From: Bacteroidetes bacterium HGW-Bacteroidetes-8
GTDB lineage: Bacteria > Bacteroidota > Bacteroidia > Bacteroidales > UBA932
Reading direction: 5' to 3'
Length of the DNA: 64,000 nt
Assembly: GCA_002840895.1 (NCBI GenBank)
Contig: PHCZ01000001.1
Coordinates: 1 to 64,000 of the forward strand
Of the stretch, positions 58,956-64,000 are shown in pieces. The stretch's first letter is position 1. Every line of letters begins with the position of its first letter. The position numbers and the translations under genes are program-made. The notes under the pieces are model-generated. The model searched no databases, had not been told where the DNA came from, and saw only the letters and a list, made by a program, of their open reading frames with translations.

Positions 58956-60038
58956 ATGGGAAAATTTTCTATCGGGAACCTTAATTTGTCGGTTCCTATT
59001 GTGCAAGGTGGCATGGGTGTCGGGATTTCACTTTCGGGCTTAGCATCAGCAGTGGCGAATGAAGGCGGAGTAGGAGTAATATCGTGTGCCGGTATAGGAC
59101 TGCTATACAAAAATTCATCAAAAGATTATCTGGAAGCCTCAATTATAGGACTAAAAGAGGAGATAAGGCTTGCTAAAGAGAAGGCAAAGGGTGTAATAGG
59201 TGTAAACATTATGGTTGCCCTTACTAACTTTGCAGATATGGTAAAAACATCAATTGCCGCAAAAGCAGATGTTATATTCGCAGGTGCAGGATTGCCTTTG
59301 GATTTACCCTCTTTTCTGCAAAAAGACAGTATAACCAAACTGGTACCAATAGTTTCATCTACAAGAGCAGCTTTAATTATTTGCGAAAAGTGGATTAAGA
59401 ACTACAACTATGTTCCGGACGCAATTGTTTTGGAGGGGCCAAAGGCGGGAGGACATCTTGGCTACAAAGAGGATCAAATTTCAGATGAGAGATACTCTCT
59501 TGAGGAGCTCCTTCCGGATCTTGTGAAAAACATAAAAACAATTGAGCTGGAGAATAACTGTAAGATCCCAATTATTGCCGGTGGTGGAATTTACAGCGGA
59601 GCAGATATGAAGAGAGTACTGGACTTAGGCGCATCAGCTGTTCAGATTGGGACAAGATTTGTTACTACAGATGAGTGTGACGCATCATTGGCCTTTAAAA
59701 ATAGTTATCTCAATGCTGTGGAATCGGATATAGAGATTATAAGAAGCCCGGTGGGTCTACCCGGTAGAGCAATCTTTTCCAGTTTTCTTGGGAGGGTAAA
59801 AGATGGTCTTGAAAAACCGAAGAGCTGCCCGTTTCACTGTATAAGAACCTGTGACTACACAAAGAGCCCTTACTGTATTATTATTGCACTATATAACGCT
59901 TTTAAAGGTAACTTCAACAAAGGGTATGCCTTTTGTGGGAGCAACGCATTTAAAGCCGAAAAGATAGTAAGCGTGAAGGAGACCATCAAATCATTGATGG
60001 ATGAGATGAAGGCAGCAAAAATTCTTCAAAAAAAATAG
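58956..60038 (+). CDS. nitronate monooxygenase-like FMN enzyme (NMO/FabK family)
   Basis: A 360-residue FMN-dependent TIM-barrel enzyme. Motifs are PIVQGGMGVGIS (N-terminal FMN loop), GVIGVNIMVAL, EGPKAGGHLGYK (His in the NMO position), IIAGGGIYSGADMK and GASAVQIGTRF. It is longer than FabK and of the clostridial/Bacteroidota nitronate-monooxygenase-like type. The C-terminal part carries a Cys cluster (CPFHCIRTC, then C nine residues later) that may bind a metal or FeS centre. Nitronate oxidation is not proven; an enoyl reductase role is an alternative. Monocistronic. Confidence 0.83.
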   Translation: MGKFSIGNLNLSVPIVQGGMGVGISLSGLASAVANEGGVGVISCAGIGLLYKNSSKDYLEASIIGLKEEIRLAKEKAKGVIGVNIMVALTNFADMVKTSIAAKADVIFAGAGLPLDLPSFLQKDSITKLVPIVSSTRAALIICEKWIKNYNYVPDAIVLEGPKAGGHLGYKEDQISDERYSLEELLPDLVKNIKTIELENNCKIPIIAGGGIYSGADMKRVLDLGASAVQIGTRFVTTDECDASLAFKNSYLNAVESDIEIIRSPVGLPGRAIFSSFLGRVKDGLEKPKSCPFHCIRTCDYTKSPYCIIIALYNAFKGNFNKGYAFCGSNAFKAEKIVSVKETIKSLMDEMKAAKILQKK

Positions 60039-60170
60039 AAACGATCTATCTGTAATTAGATTTAAATCATTCACTAATAAAATATTAGTTAAAAACAGAA
60101 AAAATATTTTATAATATTTGTGAAACTTATTAATAAAATTCATATCTTCGCCCCCACACAAATTAACAAC

Positions 60171-60362
60171 ATGAACAAAGGAACAGTAAAATTCTACGAT
60201 GAAACTAAAGGATTTGGATTCATCAAAGACGAGAAAACAGGAACAGATTATTTTGTACATTCATCTGGACTGAAATCAAGAATCAGAGACAACGACGAAG
60301 TTACATTTGACCTCGAACAAGGAAGAAGAGGCTTAAATGCTGTAAATGTAAAATTAGCGTAG
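60171..60362 (+). CDS. cold-shock domain protein, CspA type
   Basis: Small RNA-chaperone of 63 residues from the ATG at 60171 (MNKGTVKFYDETKGFGFI). RNP1 is KGFGFI and RNP2 DYFVHSS; it ends with GRRGLNAVNVKLA as in Bacteroidota Csp proteins. The frame is open from 60120 but the added residues are not Csp-like and fall in the 5' leader. An AT-rich leader with several A/T hairpins precedes it, as in cold-regulated csp genes; a strong terminator follows at 60415-60442. Confidence 0.93.
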   Translation: MNKGTVKFYDETKGFGFIKDEKTGTDYFVHSSGLKSRIRDNDEVTFDLEQGRRGLNAVNVKLA

Positions 60363-60414
60363 CTTGAAACAACTTAAAAAGTTTTTATATAAATAATTCT
60401 TTTTTTAAGTCATT

Positions 60415-60442
60415 AAAAAGCCCCACATCCGTGGGGCTTTTT
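60415..60442. terminator. bidirectional terminator between csp and the PAS histidine kinase gene
   Basis: Perfect 7-bp GC stem GCCCCAC-ATCC-GTGGGGC, extended by A5/T5 on the two sides, giving a U run on either strand. It serves the csp gene on plus and the sensory operon on minus. Confidence 0.9.
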
Positions 60443-60453
60443 ATATTTAGAGC

Positions 60454-61614
60454 CTAATTGAAGAGTGGAATAGTGAATTTAAATGAACTACCCACATTTA
60501 GCTCACTCTCTACCCATATCTCGCCGCCGTGTGTATCTACGAACTCTTTGCAAAGAATTAGGCCTAGCCCTGTTCCACTCTCCTGATTTGTCCCTTTTGT
60601 TGAACTACCGGCCCCTATCTGCCATAGATTTTCAAACCTGACGGGGTCAATTCCAACCCCTTTATCGGTTACTGAAATTGTTGCATTGAATTTTTCGGGT
60701 TTAACAGAGATTGTAACAGAACTACCGGGGTATGAAAATTTAATTGCATTAGTAACCAGATTTCTGAGGATTATCTTAAACATATTTGGGTCACAAAAAA
60801 GCACCACCTCCATAGGATCGTGAATAACAATATCTATATTTTTATTCCTTGCCTGATTTATTACCAATAATTCAATCTCTTTCCACAACTGTTTAAAGGA
60901 TATCTTCTCCGGATGGTAGCTAATCTTTCCAAGCTGGCTACGAGACCACATTAACAGATCTTCTAGCAGAGAGTATGTAGAACGGCTTGAGTTGTTCATA
61001 AGCTCTATCATATGCTCTACCTCCTGCGGCTCTATACTTTTAAAGTTCTCTTTAAGGTAGTCTGTAAATCCAATCAGTGCAATAAACGGATTCTTAAGGT
61101 CGTGTGCAATAATTGAAAAGAACTTATCTTTGGTGGCATTTGCCTCTTTCAACTCTTTATTTACGCTGCTTAACTGCCTTAATGTCTCCTCAATATTGCG
61201 TTTCTCTTTAATAAGTTGCCTCTGAAGATTGTTTACCTCCCGGTTTAGCTCGTGCATCAAAGAGTTGTTTTGGATGAGCTGGTTAGCGTCTGTTCCCCCA
61301 GAGATAAGAATTTTGCCATTTTTATAGAAAACGCTTGCAGATATTGAGTTATTAATACTTGAGTAGTCTCCGAAAGTGATAAACCCTTTATAGATAAGGG
61401 GATTGATTGCATTGATATTTATAAGTTTTTCAAAAGGAGGGTTAAGCAAACTATCTTTAGGTATGCTCTCTCCGAAAAGTGTTCTGATAGCATTGTTTGC
61501 AAATAGAAGTTCACCGTCAGTTTTAAAAACGGCTATGCAAAAAGTATTGTTTTCAATTATGCACTCACTCAGCTCATCACTCCACTCTTCGAAAGAGAAG
61601 TTATCTATCTCCAT
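60454..61614 (-). CDS. soluble PAS-domain sensor histidine kinase of the B12-domain operon
   Basis: A 386-residue kinase with no membrane segments. A PAS-like domain spans about residues 14-110 (NNTFCIAVFKTDGELLFANNAIRTLFG); a coiled coil follows (115-165, LNREVNNLQRQLIKEKRNIEETLRQL). HisKA has KFFSIIAHDLKNPFIALIGFTDYL and the ATPase domain NLVTNAIKFSYP, DKGVGIDP and GTGLGLILCKEF. It is the last gene of a three-gene unit after a CarH-like B12-binding protein and a small unknown protein (6-base gap). I infer that the two upstream proteins feed the signal to this kinase. No response regulator is in the window. Confidence 0.88.
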   Translation of the reverse strand: MEIDNFSFEEWSDELSECIIENNTFCIAVFKTDGELLFANNAIRTLFGESIPKDSLLNPPFEKLININAINPLIYKGFITFGDYSSINNSISASVFYKNGKILISGGTDANQLIQNNSLMHELNREVNNLQRQLIKEKRNIEETLRQLSSVNKELKEANATKDKFFSIIAHDLKNPFIALIGFTDYLKENFKSIEPQEVEHMIELMNNSSRSTYSLLEDLLMWSRSQLGKISYHPEKISFKQLWKEIELLVINQARNKNIDIVIHDPMEVVLFCDPNMFKIILRNLVTNAIKFSYPGSSVTISVKPEKFNATISVTDKGVGIDPVRFENLWQIGAGSSTKGTNQESGTGLGLILCKEFVDTHGGEIWVESELNVGSSFKFTIPLFN

Positions 61615-61620
61615 AGCGGT

Positions 61621-62082
61621 TTAATGTTTAGATTTTAGTGCATCCAGTTTCTCATCCGAGAAATAGACAAAAAGAGGTATATTAAGCTGCATCCACTCGT
61701 AATAGGGGTAGATTTCGCAGTAGGCCTGCGGGGAGAGCTCTTTTTTAATTATCTCAATCCAGGCATTAAGCTGAGCTGCCCAGTAGGATGTTGTAAAGTT
61801 ATGACTTCTGTAGGCTCGGAAGACCCAAAGAACAGTCTCAACAAATACCTCGTCATTTCGATTTCCAAGGATAGAGGCTATGAATCTCACGTGATTTGAG
61901 TGGTTATCTTTCATCATAGCTATGTTGTCTTTACCGATGAGGTTGACTATGTCCTCTCTGGAGATCATACTTCTGTTTATTTCGGCAACAAGTCGGTCAC
62001 TTTTGTCAATATACTCTTTAACAGAGTTGGTGCTAACATTGTTAAGACTCTTAGCCGATTCAATTAGTGTTTTCTTATCCAT
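61621..62082 (-). CDS. small helical protein of unknown function in the B12-sensor operon
   Basis: A 153-residue all-helical soluble protein that I do not recognise. Two features stand out: an N-terminal helical part (LIESAKSLNNVSTNSVKEYIDKSDRLVAEINRSM) and a core rich in aromatic residues and His (NHSNHVRFIASILGNRNDEVFVETVLWVFRAYRSHNFTTSYWAAQL). It overlaps the B12-binding gene by 8 bases and precedes the kinase by 6, implying stoichiometric expression with both. It may be an adaptor, or a helical bundle that binds the cofactor or kinase. Confidence 0.7.
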   Translation of the reverse strand: MDKKTLIESAKSLNNVSTNSVKEYIDKSDRLVAEINRSMISREDIVNLIGKDNIAMMKDNHSNHVRFIASILGNRNDEVFVETVLWVFRAYRSHNFTTSYWAAQLNAWIEIIKKELSPQAYCEIYPYYEWMQLNIPLFVYFSDEKLDALKSKH

Positions 62083-62722
62083 TGTATTCTATGCTAATAA
62101 TGAACTCTTCCAATTTATATAGGTCGGGGAAGTAGAGTAAATTCGGATATTTTCCGGTGATCTCTTTTTGATAGTGACGGAGTCCTTGACCCCCTACTAT
62201 TATTAGAGTCTCGGGGAATAGTGCTCTTATTCTCTCGATTACCTCCTCAAGCAGATTAATATGAAAGAAGATACTCATTGAGAGTGCAACTATCTTTGGA
62301 TTCACAATCTCTATAAATTTTATTAAATCGTTTAGAGGTGTGTTTGCCCCCAGAAAATGGACGTTCCAACCGTGAATTTCAAATATATCTGCCACCATCT
62401 TTATCCCAATCTGATGTGCCTCTCTCTCCACAGATGAGGCAACTACAGTGTTGTTCATTCTTGATTTAGAGATGATTTTTGAGTAGAGTTCGTTGAGAAT
62501 AGATTCAACAATTGCAGATGCCATATGTTCGGATGCAACACTAATCTCACCTCTCTCCCAAAGCTCGCCGACATCATAGAGAGCAGCCCGTATTACACTC
62601 TCGTAAATATCATTAATTCCAATTTTCTCACTTACGAGATTATTAATTATCTCTGAACAGACCAATCGATTGCCAACCAACAATCCATCCAGAAACTGTT
62701 TCTGTATAGCTTTAAAATCCAT
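62075..62722 (-). CDS. stand-alone CarH-like cobalamin-binding (photo)sensor domain
   Basis: A 215-residue protein with an N-terminal four-helix cap (1-85) and a Rossmann B12-binding domain (about 92-215). It carries the photoreceptor-type signature Wx9EH (Trp55, Glu65, His66, within ELWERGEISVASEHMAS) and the ExHxxG lower-ligand motif (Glu101, His103, Gly106). GANTPLNDL and GGQG (177-180) fit the B12 pocket. The residue after the Trp is Glu56, whereas in CarH I recall a His that forms the light-state adduct. There is no MerR-type DNA-binding domain. Output is probably through the operon's histidine kinase. A methyltransferase corrinoid protein is less likely, as no methyltransferase is nearby. 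Confidence 0.82.
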   Translation of the reverse strand: MDFKAIQKQFLDGLLVGNRLVCSEIINNLVSEKIGINDIYESVIRAALYDVGELWERGEISVASEHMASAIVESILNELYSKIISKSRMNNTVVASSVEREAHQIGIKMVADIFEIHGWNVHFLGANTPLNDLIKFIEIVNPKIVALSMSIFFHINLLEEVIERIRALFPETLIIVGGQGLRHYQKEITGKYPNLLYFPDLYKLEEFIISIEYNG

Positions 62723-62726
62723 ATTA

Positions 62727-62759
62727 TAATTACTAACCCCACACTAAAGTTAGTAATTA
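62727..62759. repeat. 11-bp perfect inverted repeat just upstream of the B12-sensor gene
   Basis: Arms TAATTACTAAC (62727-62737) and its complement (62749-62759) with an 11-base loop, ending four bases before the ATG at 62722. It has no T run, so it is not a terminator. It may be an operator or a leader hairpin covering the ribosome site. Confidence 0.55.
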
Positions 62760-62802
62760 ATTGTTATAGAAAGGAAATTATTGAAGTATTAAGATTAGAT
62801 AT

Positions 62803-63339
62803 TTAAAGAACTTTCTCCATTACATAGTCTTCCATAAAAAAACCATTTCCAATGTCAATGTTCTCCTCATTTATAATTTTGAACCCAAAATTTTTATAAA
62901 ATGTTATAGCTCTGTTGCTTCTGTTGACATTGAGAGATAGGATGCCTGAGTTATTAAATCGTGCTATTTTTTCAATCTCTTTAATCATAGCCTTACCACA
63001 GCCGCTGCCCTGAAATTTTGGAAGTATATATATTTTATGAATCTTAGTTTTACCTGTTTTGTCGAAGTTTAACTCATAGGATGAATAACCGATGTATCTA
63101 CACTCTCTCTGGCCACTCTCATTATTTGTGTTCTCCAGATCATAGAAGAAAGCGAGCAGAAATCTGTGGCCTTTGATATCTATCTGCTCAGCTAGAGAGG
63201 TAGCACTATACATCATATCCAGCATATAATCTATCTGCTGCGGTTTAAGAATATCTCTGAATGCTATTGGCCAGGTCTTATATGCAATATCCCGAATGAT
63301 TGGGATATCATCTGTAAAGGCATTGCGAATATGTATCAT
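62803..63339 (-). CDS. GNAT family N-acetyltransferase
   Basis: A 178-residue GCN5-related acetyltransferase. The acetyl-CoA loop is LPKFQGSGCGKAMIKEIEK (Q/RxxGxG/A motif) and the C-terminal half has LNVNRSNRAITFYKNFGFKI. The N-terminal IRNAFTDDIPIIRDIAYKTWP is a typical first strand-helix. Substrate unknown; this subgroup includes small-molecule and polyamine acetyltransferases. It is followed by the inverted repeat upstream of the B12-sensor gene, so it is probably a separate unit. Confidence 0.88.
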   Translation of the reverse strand: MIHIRNAFTDDIPIIRDIAYKTWPIAFRDILKPQQIDYMLDMMYSATSLAEQIDIKGHRFLLAFFYDLENTNNESGQRECRYIGYSSYELNFDKTGKTKIHKIYILPKFQGSGCGKAMIKEIEKIARFNNSGILSLNVNRSNRAITFYKNFGFKIINEENIDIGNGFFMEDYVMEKVL

Positions 63340-63440
63340 CTCAAAATCATATTAAAATTATGAATCCGAAAAAAACTTCTTCTAATAAAATTAGCCTAAA
63401 GATGTTTAAAAACAGCCTGTTAAACTATCTCTTCTTATGT

Positions 63441-63995
63441 TTAAATGGTAGACTCCTCTTGTGTTTCAGGAGATGAATCCATCTCTGGATTGGAGGCTGA
63501 ATTAACTTCTGATATCGGAGCAGATACAATAACGGGTTTAGGAAGATCTACCCATTTTTTAACATTGAAGGCATTCATTCCCCTTATCCCTCTCTCAATT
63601 TCGAATGATACAATATTGTTCTCTGTAATATCTTCCAACAATCCGTGGACGTGAACAAAAAACTTTTCCTGTGTATCCAACTCCTTAATGAAACCAAAAC
63701 CTTTTGAACTGTTGAAGAACTCCACTCTACCTTTGCGAAGAGCTGGTTTCTCCTCACGCTCTCTTTTAGGAATTGATACCTCAATATTCTCCGCTTTTAT
63801 CTTGATTTTTTTGGAAGGATCCGGTGGAGTATCTGTAATCATTCCGTTTTCATCTACAAATGCGAGCATATTTTCGAGCCCTCCCCCTTGGGCACTGGCT
63901 TTACGATCCTCTTTCTTTTGCTGCTTTTCTACTCTTTTACTTAACCTTTTTTTCTCTTTTTCTCTTTTGTTAAATGTTACTTGTGATTTTGCCAT
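63441..63995 (-). CDS. cold-shock domain protein with basic N-terminal extension
   Basis: A 184-residue protein: a very Lys/Arg-rich N-terminal helix (NKREKEKKRLSKRVEKQQKK, residues 9-28), a linker, then a cold-shock domain (about 88-148) with GRVEFFNSSKGFGFI (RNP1) and KFFVHVH (RNP2), ending NAFNVKKW. An acidic Ser/Pro-rich tail follows. Such extended Csp proteins are common in Bacteroidota and probably bind RNA. The start lies five bases inside the window end, so the gene is complete but its promoter is outside. Confidence 0.88.
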   Translation of the reverse strand: MAKSQVTFNKREKEKKRLSKRVEKQQKKEDRKASAQGGGLENMLAFVDENGMITDTPPDPSKKIKIKAENIEVSIPKREREEKPALRKGRVEFFNSSKGFGFIKELDTQEKFFVHVHGLLEDITENNIVSFEIERGIRGMNAFNVKKWVDLPKPVIVSAPISEVNSASNPEMDSSPETQEESTI

Positions 63996-64000
63996 TCGTT

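Noticed and set aside
60120-60170. N-terminal extension of the small cold-shock protein
   Set aside because: Csp proteins start at M-x-K-G-x-V-K-F; the extra codons fall in the 5' leader.

Overview
The window looks like a chromosomal segment of a Bacteroidota bacterium, most likely order Bacteroidales. The evidence is indirect but consistent: a complete MoxR/Bat operon, DUF4369, DUF3575 and PEGA-SHOCT lipoproteins, signal peptides cleaved just before Gln, many short-lipobox lipoproteins, poor use of Shine-Dalgarno sites, and several promoters matching the phylum's TTTG-N19-TAnnTTTG consensus. No rRNA, tRNA, CRISPR array, phage or transposase gene was seen. All genes appear intact.

Layout. 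0-3.6 kb: a GHL10-type hydrolase, a small unknown protein, an S41 peptidase lipoprotein and an outer-membrane barrel. 3.7-8.0 kb: two-subunit xanthine dehydrogenase plus a small membrane protein. 8.0-10.9 kb: SMR exporter, DASS symporter, exported YciI-like protein and exported isochorismatase-like hydrolase. 11.0-15.4 kb: a four-gene operon with its own promoter and terminator: NapH-like and Tat-exported NapG-like iron-sulfur proteins, a Cys-rich PhnD-like lipoprotein, and a DUF4369/beta-propeller lipoprotein with two vicinal Cys pairs. 15.5-19.6 kb: synthase-type exopolysaccharide operon (outer-membrane barrel, GT2 synthase, GH26-like hydrolase). 19.7-21.8 kb: HD hydrolase, PEGA/SHOCT lipoprotein, small membrane protein, truA. 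21.9-30.1 kb: the full Bat operon (moxR, DUF58, BatD-like, batA-E). 30.1-36.3 kb: a lysine/diaminopimelate operon (dapE-lysC-dapB-dapA-dapD-aminotransferase) preceded by a consensus promoter, a Lys-rich leader peptide and a terminator that can be read as an amino-acid attenuator.

36.3-48.5 kb is mainly housekeeping and transport: M28 and S41 peptidases, YfcC and AGCS transporters, thiol peroxidase, DUF454, DPP III, Holin-X family protein, metallo-beta-lactamase fold enzyme. It has two striking convergent intergenic regions rich in inverted repeats (41.73-41.83 kb and 43.68-44.07 kb). 48.6-58.8 kb: a DEDDh exonuclease, a three-gene ABC exporter, a second GHL10 lipoprotein, a likely N-acetylhexosamine 1-kinase close to a GH20 hexosaminidase, a DUF3575 barrel and a 7TM histidine kinase. 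59-64 kb: nitronate monooxygenase-like enzyme, two cold-shock-domain proteins, a GNAT, and a three-gene sensory operon of a CarH-like B12-binding domain, a small unknown protein and a PAS histidine kinase.

The three parts most worth following are the putative Lys leader-peptide attenuator (36.09-36.26 kb), the extracytoplasmic iron-sulfur/vicinal-thiol operon (11.0-15.4 kb), and the stand-alone B12 photoreceptor-like domain operonic with a histidine kinase (60.5-62.8 kb). All functional calls rest on motif recognition by eye; no database search was run.
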